Shown piece by piece: positions 7,870 through 15,778 of a stretch of 64,000 nt of DNA; positions within the stretch are counted from its first letter, which is position 1; every line of letters begins with the position of its first letter. A model generated the notes under the pieces. It was not told the origin of the DNA, ran no database searches, and saw only the letters and a list, made by a program, of their open reading frames with translations. Source of the DNA: Prosthecobacter dejongeii (GTDB lineage Bacteria; Verrucomicrobiota; Verrucomicrobiia; Verrucomicrobiales; Verrucomicrobiaceae); contig NZ_JACHIF010000008.1 of the NCBI RefSeq assembly GCF_014203045.1, positions 124,001 to 188,000 of the forward strand. The letters are read 5' to 3'. The position numbers and the translations under genes are program-made.

Positions 7870-9153
7870 ATGTTTCCCGACACCTTTGAATGGTTCTTGT
7901 CGGAATGGATGCCTTGGTGGATGGGTGGGCCGATGAATGATTTTTTCAAGGACATGGGCCAAGCCGTTTTGAAGCGCTGGAAGCTGGCAAATTTCTCTTT
8001 GGAGAAGTTTCCTGGCATCGCACAAGCGGTGCTAGATGAGCGCCCGCCAGCCCAGCATGTGGACCTTCCAGCATTGATGAGGGAGTTCCTACTCAATGAT
8101 GAGCAGCCTTTGCAAACTCAGTCCGGTTTTGGCCAGCCGGAGCTGGTGGCGTATGAGCATCCGCGTTTTTACATCCAACTGCTTTTCTGGATGGATGGGA
8201 CGACGGACATTCATCAGCATGAGTTTTCTGGGGCCTTTCACGTGATGCATGGCTCCAGCATCCATGCACATTATGAGTTTGAAAAAAACCATGCCATCAC
8301 CCCGCATCTACAGATGGGGCAGGTGCGGATGAAAAACATCGAACTGCTGGAGACGGGGCGCACGGTGCCCATCATCTCGGGGCACCGGTGCATCCATTCG
8401 CTCTTCCATCTGGATACCCCCTCGGTGACGGTGGTGGTGCGCACGCAGAATGATCCGGGCACGGGTCCTCAGTTTAACTACCTGCCTCCTCACGTCGCCC
8501 TAGACCCGATGTTCAGCGATTTCCTGACCATGCGCCGCAAACAACTGCTGGATGTCTTGGAGCAGACTGAAGATCCTGAGTATGCGGATTTCGTGATCGA
8601 GATGATCTCAGACTTGGACTTTGAGCGTGGCTTTTACATCTTGCAGCACTGCATGGGAGCTTTGGCAAATTTGGGCGAGTGGGGAACTGCGCTATCGGTT
8701 TTTGAAACCAAGCATGGGGAATTGGCCCAGGGCGTGGCCGCTACTCTGGAAGAGTGCGTGCATCGCGATGCCATCAAAGGCATGCGCAGCAGCATTGGCG
8801 AGCCGGAGCATCGCTTCTTTCTGGCCCTGCTGATGAATGTCACCAACCGGGCGGATCTGTTGGCCCTGGTGGCCCAACGTTTCCCGAATGTGACGCCTAC
8901 GGATACCGTGCTGCGCTGGGCGGATGAATTGATGGACACTTCCGATGATGGCTGCGCCATTCTGGATGCCCAATTCCCAGAGTCCCTAGACATCGCCATC
9001 GAGGACCAAGAAGAGCTGTTCCTGGCTTCGTTAAAGCACTTGATGTTAGGTCAAAAGAAAGCTCCGGCCTCGCTCAAGCCCTTGGCTGCGACCGGACTGA
9101 AACAGGTGAAGGCTGCCCTGGCTGCCTCCAGCCTGCGCGTTCTGGTGGACTGA
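7870..9153 (+). CDS. Cupin-like protein, unknown function
   Basis: A 427-residue cytoplasmic protein I cannot assign to a named family. Residues about 100-210 have cupin-like features: DIHQHEFSGAFHVMHGSS supplies an H-x-H-E metal-site pattern followed by a glycine turn, and ISGHRCIHSLFHLD supplies later histidines, as in cysteine dioxygenase-like cupins. The C-terminal half (about 215-427) is alpha-helical, with leucine-rich segments and no motif I know. There is no signal peptide. ATG at 7870 is chosen because it is the first ATG; 7933 is an alternative. A 12-base inverted repeat overlaps the 3' end. A metal-dependent oxygenase or a sensor is possible; this is inference. Confidence 0.7.
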   Translation: MFPDTFEWFLSEWMPWWMGGPMNDFFKDMGQAVLKRWKLANFSLEKFPGIAQAVLDERPPAQHVDLPALMREFLLNDEQPLQTQSGFGQPELVAYEHPRFYIQLLFWMDGTTDIHQHEFSGAFHVMHGSSIHAHYEFEKNHAITPHLQMGQVRMKNIELLETGRTVPIISGHRCIHSLFHLDTPSVTVVVRTQNDPGTGPQFNYLPPHVALDPMFSDFLTMRRKQLLDVLEQTEDPEYADFVIEMISDLDFERGFYILQHCMGALANLGEWGTALSVFETKHGELAQGVAATLEECVHRDAIKGMRSSIGEPEHRFFLALLMNVTNRADLLALVAQRFPNVTPTDTVLRWADELMDTSDDGCAILDAQFPESLDIAIEDQEELFLASLKHLMLGQKKAPASLKPLAATGLKQVKAALAASSLRVLVD

Positions 9154-9167
9154 TGGAACGCGCAGGC
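9131..9167. terminator. Inverted repeat at convergent gene ends
   Basis: GCCTGCGCGTTC at 9131-9142 is perfectly complementary to GAACGCGCAGGC at 9156-9167 with a 13-base loop. It overlaps the last codons and stop of the cupin-like gene and lies just before the end of the convergent gene. There is no T-run on either strand, so a role in termination or in 3' mRNA protection is only a suggestion. Confidence 0.4.
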
Positions 9168-9182
9168 CGGGCTGTTAGAATT

Positions 9183-9929
9183 TTACTTGGCTGCTTCGGC
9201 ATTCCAGACTTTCACGTCGTCGAAATAACCGTCTTTGCCTGCGACACCGAGTTCGATCTTCGACTTGGTGGCGTGGGCGATGCCGGAGGATTTGAGGAAA
9301 CCTGCGGGTTTGCCATCTAGGGTGACGCGCATTTCATCTCCCGCGGTTTCAACGACCAGGGTGTACCACTTGCCCGTTTCCAGCTTGGCGGGGAAGGTGG
9401 CTGAGCGTCCTGCCAGCAGTTTGGCCACTTCAGCTTTTTTGCTGGGGTCGTTGCGCATCTCGCGGATGTCATTGCGCATGCCGCCGTCGCGCTCGTCAAT
9501 GAGGGTGACGCCATTCAACCGAACCTGTGCGCGGCAGAGGTGGCCATAGTGAGCACCCGTGTATTTGCGGTCATCGAATTCGACATCAATCATCGTGGCC
9601 CCATCGAAACGGATTTTGGCCTCCACCACGCTGTCCTTTGTGGGGATTTCCAGGCCGTGAACGGCGGCATGGGCGCGGATTTCCGGTTTGCCATTGGCGG
9701 CCGGGATGGTCACATCGCGGGTCTGGGTGCCTTTGAGCGTGCCTTTCTCGACGACAAAAGTCGGCACCACTTTGTGCCAGACTTTATCAGGGGCGGAGCC
9801 TTCAAAATCATCACTGAAGAGCAGCTCTTTCTTATTGGCAATCGACTTGGAAGGGATGGTCGGCAGGTCGGCAGCCAAGGCTGCGGAGGTGATGGCAAGG
9901 AGCGGGGCGATGAGGATGCGGGGATTCAT
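9183..9929 (-). CDS. Secreted LamG/DUF1080-like protein
   Basis: A 248-residue exported protein with a signal peptide (residues 1-19, ending SAALA). The mature part is a single concanavalin-like beta sandwich: LLFSDDFEGSAPDKVW at the start, a central VEAKIRFDGATMIDVEFDD, then GKWYTLVVETAGDEMRVTLDGK and the final FDDVKVW. These are typical of the LamG and DUF1080 (3-keto-disaccharide hydrolase-like) proteins abundant in Planctomycetes and Verrucomicrobia. No catalytic residues can be named. Sugar binding or hydrolysis outside the cytoplasm is plausible. It is probably monocistronic; the peroxidase gene downstream in genome order starts a separate leftward unit. Confidence 0.75.
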   Translation of the reverse strand: MNPRILIAPLLAITSAALAADLPTIPSKSIANKKELLFSDDFEGSAPDKVWHKVVPTFVVEKGTLKGTQTRDVTIPAANGKPEIRAHAAVHGLEIPTKDSVVEAKIRFDGATMIDVEFDDRKYTGAHYGHLCRAQVRLNGVTLIDERDGGMRNDIREMRNDPSKKAEVAKLLAGRSATFPAKLETGKWYTLVVETAGDEMRVTLDGKPAGFLKSSGIAHATKSKIELGVAGKDGYFDDVKVWNAEAAK

Positions 9930-10041
9930 GGTGTGGGTAGAAATGATCTAAACGCACAAATTGGGGGAATCTGCCCACCCTTTTTTTAAGTTTAAAAGAA
10001 CGACATGGAGGGAAAACTGGACCCATTTACCTTGGAATACT

Positions 10042-11409
10042 TCAGGGCGTCACCACATAAGCATAACGATAGAACTTGGAGTTGGTTAGGCTGACGCTGT
10101 GCTGGCAGAGACCATTGAGGTCGGCGGTCACCGTGGCCACGATGCTGTTCCAATTCACCAGATCCGTCGAAGACTGAAGTTGATAGGACAAACCTGGAAC
10201 GGCCTGGCAGATGACGTTTGCCGTGTTGCTTGCCGTTTTTTGAATGGCGATCTCCGTGGGCGGGAAGACGATGAGGGTGAGATTGCCTTGGTCATCAAAG
10301 GGATCTGACCAGCGGGCATCGGTGTAAACGGCACTGCCGGTGAGTGTGCGTAGAAAGGCGATGAGGCTGTCTTTCTGTGGCTGGGTGAGATTGAGGTTTT
10401 GAGTTTGATTGCCGGGACGGCGAAGACGGTTGTCGAGGCCCGTATTCCCGTCAGGAGGGTTGGGTATGGCATTGTAATGTTCCACCACCTGGGCCAGTGA
10501 GGTGAGGCTGCCATCATGCATGAATGCCCCATTGGACTGGCCGCCGGGCCCTACAAGATCTCGCAGTGATGGAGAGCGTGTGTTCGTCAAATCGGTGCCT
10601 CCGCCGATCTTGGTGATGACGCCGTTGTTTCCGCTGGCGGGGTCAATGTCAAACTCACCGGGCCGATGGCACCCTGCACATCCTGCGCCTCCCGGAGGCG
10701 GGGCAAGGAAGAGCTGTTTTCCCGCATTTTCCTGCGCGGTGTAGTTTGGGAAGGCGGTGTTCGCGTTGGCCACCTGCACACGGCCAGCATCGAAACGAGA
10801 GTCAAAGGACTGAATGCTGCGGATGAACTGGGAGATGGCCTGTTGCACGCGAGCCTCGGTGATGGTGCTGTTCCCAAAGGTCATGGTGAACAGCACGCGA
10901 TACTCTTCAATGGCAGCCAGCTTCACCAGCAGCTCAGAGAAAGCAGGATCTCCATTAGCCCCGCTGAATCCCATCTCGGCATGATCGCGGATGGGCTGGG
11001 TGGTCTGGTTTTCCAGCGAGGTGGCACGCTCATCCCAAAAGAACCGTACCTCCTGAGCAAAGCGGGCATTGATGAGCCGCATGGAATGCCGGCCCGTCGT
11101 GCCATTCACGCCCGTACTGGCCGTGGCGGTATCGCTGAAAGCATGAGCTTGCTGGTGGCAAGATGAGCAGGAGATGCTGTCATTCCGCGACAGTCGCTTG
11201 TCATAAAACAGCACGCGCCCCAGCGTGGCTCCCTTGTCCGTGATGGCGTTGCCTGGCGGGGTGTTGTTGCGGGTGATGTAGGCTGGCACCGTCTGATCGG
11301 CGTAATTGGCCAGACTCGTCAGGTCAATGACTCCATCTCCAGCTTTGGCGATGGGGGCCAAGCAGGAAGCAAGCGTTGTCCAAAGGACAAAAAGGGGAGA
11401 AATTTTCAT
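10042..11409 (-). CDS. Di-heme cytochrome c peroxidase (CCP/MauG family)
   Basis: A 455-residue periplasmic di-heme protein with a signal peptide (to about residue 23). Heme 1 is bound by C81-S-S-C84-H85 and heme 2 by C-A-G-C-H near residues 242-246. The sequence between and after, including GAFMHDGSLTSLAQVVEHYN, is typical of the bacterial peroxidase/MauG superfamily. These enzymes reduce hydrogen peroxide or oxidise protein side chains. The last 85 or so residues are extra: GLSYQLQSSTDLVNW and FYRYAY match a small C-terminal beta domain common on secreted verrucomicrobial proteins, perhaps for sorting or attachment. The gene stands alone. Confidence 0.9.
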   Translation of the reverse strand: MKISPLFVLWTTLASCLAPIAKAGDGVIDLTSLANYADQTVPAYITRNNTPPGNAITDKGATLGRVLFYDKRLSRNDSISCSSCHQQAHAFSDTATASTGVNGTTGRHSMRLINARFAQEVRFFWDERATSLENQTTQPIRDHAEMGFSGANGDPAFSELLVKLAAIEEYRVLFTMTFGNSTITEARVQQAISQFIRSIQSFDSRFDAGRVQVANANTAFPNYTAQENAGKQLFLAPPPGGAGCAGCHRPGEFDIDPASGNNGVITKIGGGTDLTNTRSPSLRDLVGPGGQSNGAFMHDGSLTSLAQVVEHYNAIPNPPDGNTGLDNRLRRPGNQTQNLNLTQPQKDSLIAFLRTLTGSAVYTDARWSDPFDDQGNLTLIVFPPTEIAIQKTASNTANVICQAVPGLSYQLQSSTDLVNWNSIVATVTADLNGLCQHSVSLTNSKFYRYAYVVTP

Positions 11410-11512
11410 GAGGCAGCGGCTCGTTTCTCATAAATGGGTTCAGGGGGCAATGCCCTTTACTTGGGCTTAACAATTCTCAAGACAGAGGTGAACGAATTGG
11501 TAAAATGAGGCC

Positions 11513-11905
11513 ATGGATTCGCCTGCTTCCCCTTCCGAATATCTCGTCCTCTCTCGCGGCCAATGGGACAAAGACCTGCCGCCTGAAACCATCCAGGCGA
11601 CCATTGATCATTTTTACTCTTGGATAGACCGGATGGTTGAGGAGGGTAAGATGCGTCATGGTCAGAGGCTGGCGACGGGAGGCAAAACGTTGTCGCGCAA
11701 TCAGGGGATTACCGATGGACCCTACGGCGAGACCAAAGAGGTCATCGGTGGCTACTGGTTCGTCCTCGCTGACAGCCTGGATCAAGCGGCCGAATACATG
11801 TCTGGCAATCCCTGTCTGGCCTGCGGGCTGGTATTTGAGGTGCGTCCTGTGGAAACCATCAAAGCTTCGGCTTTCGCGGTGACGAATGAGACGCCGGGGG
11901 AGTGA
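11513..11905 (+). CDS. YCII-related (DGPF) domain protein
   Basis: A 130-residue protein of the YCII/DGPF family, named for the ITDGPYGETKEVIGGYW segment at about residues 64-80. The family adopts a ferredoxin-like dimeric fold with an active-site-like His/Asp pair; most members have no known substrate. The N-terminal EYLVLSRG and the mid-protein RLATGGKTL agree with the fold. ATG at 11513 is the only sensible start. The next gene follows after 52 bases on the same strand and could be cotranscribed, but it is unrelated. Confidence 0.85.
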   Translation: MDSPASPSEYLVLSRGQWDKDLPPETIQATIDHFYSWIDRMVEEGKMRHGQRLATGGKTLSRNQGITDGPYGETKEVIGGYWFVLADSLDQAAEYMSGNPCLACGLVFEVRPVETIKASAFAVTNETPGE

Positions 11906-11957
11906 TTCGATACACGTGAAAATCTGAGGCTTTTCGTAGTCTAACAATTTTTCATCA

Positions 11958-12533
11958 ATGCCCACCAAAACAGAGAATAAGCAGCTTCATTTCTCCGCAG
12001 CGTTAGCTTGTTCATTTGCTCTTGTAACAGGGGCGTTTGTTGTGGAGCAAGCAATCCGATACACGGATCATCTGGAAGGCCTTGTCAGCGGGCTTTTACA
12101 CGTGTTTTTCACGGGGATAGGGTGGGTTGTTTATTTCTTGCCTTGGAGTCTGTTGGTCTATGCGATGTATGTTTGGGGAAAGTGGAACCGATTTCGAACG
12201 GCTTGGATCATTACTCCGGCGCTTCTCTGTTTTTTGTGGCAATTGTCGAGCTTGATCACGTCTCCGCCGACACCGCAGCATCGGCTGAAACAATACGCTA
12301 GTGCTACGTTACCTCTTGGTTCAGAAGGTCTCCGATATTACTTCCGGGGAGGTGGAGTGGCAGACTATTCCGATACCTATTATTTCAAGTGTTTGAAGGC
12401 AGATGTTGATCGCCTGATTCTAGAGATGCAGTTGGAGCGAGATCCATCGTTTGAACAATTAGAGGTGTGGGGGCCGATTGTGGCATTACCTGATGCCCCA
12501 GATCCAAAGACTTGGAAAGCCGCCAGAATGTAG
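11958..12533 (+). CDS. Small membrane protein, unknown
   Basis: A 191-residue protein with three predicted membrane helices: around residues 10-32 (ALACSFALVTGAFVVE), 43-72 (LHVFFTGIGWVVYFLPWSLLVY) and 79-98. The remaining 90 residues are soluble and include EGLRYYFRGGGVADYSD. I recognise no family. Base composition is slightly more AT-rich than the neighbours, which may mean recent acquisition or simply weak constraint. It is convergent with the UvrD-like gene. Confidence 0.65.
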   Translation: MPTKTENKQLHFSAALACSFALVTGAFVVEQAIRYTDHLEGLVSGLLHVFFTGIGWVVYFLPWSLLVYAMYVWGKWNRFRTAWIITPALLCFLWQLSSLITSPPTPQHRLKQYASATLPLGSEGLRYYFRGGGVADYSDTYYFKCLKADVDRLILEMQLERDPSFEQLEVWGPIVALPDAPDPKTWKAARM

Positions 12534-12657
12534 CGACGGAATGACGATGGATGGTCTTATTATTTGTTAGTCAATGCAGATAGCACCGAAGTTTATATCC
12601 ATTACGGATGCATCTGAGTTGGATCCAAGATGTATTCGGATACCATAAACTCCTCCC

Positions 12658-14664
12658 TCACCACCCGCTTCGCACATTCCATTTTTCCATGAGTTCCATG
12701 GGCAGCTCGGTAATGAAGCGGCTGGGTTTCATGAGGATGTCGCCATCGCGGGCCTGATGATTGATGAGTGGGTAGGTCAAGTACAGCTCGTCCTTGGCGC
12801 GGGTGACGGTGACGTAAAAAAGACGGCGTTCTTCCTCCAGGCCGGCATCGCTTTCCTCAATGGCGCGGGCGTGGGGGAACATGCCGTCGGCCATCCAGAC
12901 GGCGAAGACGCTGTGCCACTCGAGACCCTTGGCCTGGTGGGCGGTGGAAAGGGTGACGGCTTCGCGGTCCTGCTGATCCGGTTTGTTGTCTGTATCGACG
13001 CCGCTGAGCAGCGAAAGTTGGCTGAGAAATTCGAGCGGATCGGTGAAGCGCACGCTGTAGTTGCTGAGCTGCTCCAGGTCCTGCTGGCGCTGCTCGGCGT
13101 TCTTAAACTTGGACTTCATGTATTCCTCATAAACACCATCATAGATGCTGCGGATCATCTCGGGAGGGGTGGCGATTTTGCCATCCACGATGAGTTCATC
13201 CAGGGTGTAGGCGAACTGGTCCCAGGTCTCGCGGGCTTTCTTGGGCACGCTCATGGGGATGAGCAGATCCGAGAACTTGCCGGTCATCACTTCGGCCTGG
13301 GCGGCTTCGGTTTTTAACCATTCACTCCAGACCTTGGTGGCGCTGGCTCCGCCGATGCCGGGGATGAGCTTCACCATGCGCATGAAGCTGACTTCATCCC
13401 GACGGTTGACGGCAAATTTCATGAAGGCGGCCACGTCTTTCACATGGGCCTGCTCAAAGAACCGCAGACCGCTGGTGATCTGGAAGGGAATGCCGCGGCT
13501 GGTCAGCTCCATCTGGATTTCCATGCTGTGGAAATGAGCGCGGTAGAGGACGGCGATTTCGTTTAGCTCCACACCTTCATCCTGAAGTTCCAGAATGCGC
13601 TGGGCGATGAAGGAGGCCTGGGCACTGCCGTTATCCAGCGGCACCAGGGCAGGGAGCTGGCCTTTGGGTTCCCTGGAAGGCTGCAGGTTCTTGCGGATCT
13701 GCGCCTTGTTATTGCCGATGGAGACATTGGCCAGTTCCAACACTTCGGGCACGCTGCGATAGTTGACTTCAATCTTGTGGACCCGGGCGCGCGGCCAGTG
13801 CTCGTGAAAGTTCAGCACGTTGGTCACATCCGCCCCGCGCCAGGAGTAGATGGATTGCGCATCGTCCCCTACCACCATGAGGTTGCCATCCTCACCGGTC
13901 AGCATTTCGACAAACTGGGACTGCAGGCCATTGGTGTCCTGATACTCATCCACCAGCACGAATTCGAACTGGCTACGGTAGCGCTCCAGCAGGTCCTCAT
14001 TTTCTTTCAGTAGGCGGACGGATTGGGTCAGCAGATCATCGAAGTCCATGCAGTTGGTCTCTACCTTCTTGTCTTGGTAGAGCTTGCGAATGTGGATGAT
14101 CTGGTCGGTGATTTTTTCGAAGTAAGGATAACGTGTGAGCAGGATCTCCTTCAGTGGCGTGCAGGTATTATCCGCCATGGAGTAGATGTCTCCCAGCACT
14201 TCGGCTTTGGGGAAACGGAAGCCGGCGGTGTCAATGCCGCTGCTGCTGACCACGGTTTCCATTAGGTCTTTCTGGTCCTCACGATCCATGATGGAAAAAC
14301 CTTTGCGATAGCCCAGGCGTTCCGCATTCCAGCGCAGGAGCTTGTTGCCGATGCTGTGGAAGGTGCCACCCCAGAGACGCTGCGTATCCACGGGGACCAG
14401 GGCGGTGACTCGCTCCAGCATTTCACGGGCAGCCTTATTGGTGAAGGTGAGGAGGAGGATCTGCTCCGGCAGCACCCCATTGTCCAGCAGCCAGGCTACG
14501 CGGTAAGTCAGCGTGCGGGTTTTCCCCGAACCTGCGCCTGCGATCACCAGGGTCTGCCCCGGCGGGGTGGTCACGGCGGCATACTGCTGCTCATTGAGCT
14601 CCGCTTTGTAGTCAATGCGGGGTGCCGCGTGGGGCGCGGTGTGCAGGGTATAATTGCGGGACAT
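12658..14664 (-). CDS. UvrD/PcrA-type superfamily 1 DNA helicase
   Basis: A 668-residue 3'-5' DNA helicase of superfamily 1A. Walker A GAGSGKT is at residues 43-49. Motif II is VDEYQDTN, motif III GDDAQSIYSWRGAD, motif IV/V TAHQAKGLEW and motif VI FYVTVTRAKDEL, all intact and in order. Such enzymes act in nucleotide excision and mismatch repair and in replication restart. ATG at 14664 is chosen over TTG at 14712, because homology begins with LNEQQYAAV near residue 23. It is 50 residues or so shorter than Escherichia coli UvrD, with no C-terminal Tudor-like extension. I see no LexA-type box in the divergent upstream region. Confidence 0.93.
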   Translation of the reverse strand: MSRNYTLHTAPHAAPRIDYKAELNEQQYAAVTTPPGQTLVIAGAGSGKTRTLTYRVAWLLDNGVLPEQILLLTFTNKAAREMLERVTALVPVDTQRLWGGTFHSIGNKLLRWNAERLGYRKGFSIMDREDQKDLMETVVSSSGIDTAGFRFPKAEVLGDIYSMADNTCTPLKEILLTRYPYFEKITDQIIHIRKLYQDKKVETNCMDFDDLLTQSVRLLKENEDLLERYRSQFEFVLVDEYQDTNGLQSQFVEMLTGEDGNLMVVGDDAQSIYSWRGADVTNVLNFHEHWPRARVHKIEVNYRSVPEVLELANVSIGNNKAQIRKNLQPSREPKGQLPALVPLDNGSAQASFIAQRILELQDEGVELNEIAVLYRAHFHSMEIQMELTSRGIPFQITSGLRFFEQAHVKDVAAFMKFAVNRRDEVSFMRMVKLIPGIGGASATKVWSEWLKTEAAQAEVMTGKFSDLLIPMSVPKKARETWDQFAYTLDELIVDGKIATPPEMIRSIYDGVYEEYMKSKFKNAEQRQQDLEQLSNYSVRFTDPLEFLSQLSLLSGVDTDNKPDQQDREAVTLSTAHQAKGLEWHSVFAVWMADGMFPHARAIEESDAGLEEERRLFYVTVTRAKDELYLTYPLINHQARDGDILMKPSRFITELPMELMEKWNVRSGW

Positions 14665-14850
14665 GGAGAAGGATGGAACGTGCTCAGTGCTCAGGCGGTT
14701 GCCGGGAGTCAATAGGGAAGTTTGCTCTCAACAACGGGCCTGCTTGCGAGCAATCCTCGGTCGTGGGTCATTCTGGTGACGTAAATGCTTGTGCTAGCAG
14801 GTGTCCACATGGATAAAAGACCTGTTTTTGGACGTAAACTCTGCCTGCCC

Positions 14851-15765
14851 ATGCCTTCCGAAACTCTTGCCCGCGATGACCTCTTCGATGCGGCCTTTCT
14901 GGACCGGCTTCGCTCACTGGCCGTGCGTCTGCGGAAACGGAGGTCACTGATGCGGCGTGGTTCACAATCCACCCCCGCCACGGGTTTTACCCGAGAGTTC
15001 AAAGACTACCGCCACTACACGCCGCGCGAGGACTATCGGGCCATTGACTGGCGGCTGTATGCGCGTCTGGATAAGCTTTTTGTTAGGCTTTACGAGGAGA
15101 CGCAGGAGCTGAACCTGCACATCCTGGTGGATACCAGTGGCTCCATGGCGGAGCCGTTTGGGGAAAAGCGACGTCAGGCCCTGCGGTTCGCCGTCGCTTT
15201 GGCCTACTTAGGGTTAGCGGGGCAGCAAAGAGTAAGCCTGTATTCTCTGAATGACACCGTGCGCCAGGAACTGCCGCCGCTGAGAGGGCAGGGGAACATC
15301 GAGAAGATCATCCAGGCCGCGACGCGCCTGAAATATGGCGGATTCACGGACTTAGAGCGCGGTTTCACGGAGTTCCACCCGACGCGACAACGTTATGGGG
15401 TGATCTTTGTCATCTCCGACTTTTTTGGTCGCGATGTGAATACGGCGGCTGAGGCCGTGAAACGTGCTGCTGCTTGGCCTGGGGAGTGCCATTTTGTACA
15501 GATCCTGCACCCCGAAGAGAGGCAGCCTTCCCTAGAAGGTGAGGTGGAACTGGCAGAGGTGGAGACGGGGGAGAAACGTCGCTTTTGGCTGACACGACGG
15601 GACGTACAGCGTTATGTGGACAGCTTTGATGCCTTTTGCGAAAACCTGGCCCGTGAGTGCGCGGCCCACCGCATTGACTTCATGCAGTGCGGGGCGGAGG
15701 AACCTTTTGAGGACCGCTTCCTGGATCTTCTGAACCGTGGCAGTGCGCTGGCGGGCGGCGTCTAG
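14851..15765 (+). CDS. DUF58 domain protein
   Basis: A 304-residue cytoplasmic DUF58 protein. The defining motif R-E-Y-like segment FTREFKDYRHYTPREDYRAIDW is present near residues 48-69, and a von Willebrand A-like MIDAS pattern D-T-S-G-S lies in LVDTSGSMAEPF near residue 95. DUF58 proteins are usually encoded with a MoxR AAA ATPase and BatA/BatB proteins and are thought to help assemble or activate metalloproteins or membrane complexes. Here the BatA-like gene begins 14 bases after the stop, so the pair is an operon, but no MoxR gene is in the window. ATG at 14851 is preferred over 14785 and 14809 because family similarity starts after it. Confidence 0.88.
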   Translation: MPSETLARDDLFDAAFLDRLRSLAVRLRKRRSLMRRGSQSTPATGFTREFKDYRHYTPREDYRAIDWRLYARLDKLFVRLYEETQELNLHILVDTSGSMAEPFGEKRRQALRFAVALAYLGLAGQQRVSLYSLNDTVRQELPPLRGQGNIEKIIQAATRLKYGGFTDLERGFTEFHPTRQRYGVIFVISDFFGRDVNTAAEAVKRAAAWPGECHFVQILHPEERQPSLEGEVELAEVETGEKRRFWLTRRDVQRYVDSFDAFCENLARECAAHRIDFMQCGAEEPFEDRFLDLLNRGSALAGGV

Positions 15766-15778
15766 AAGGAGCGACTGC

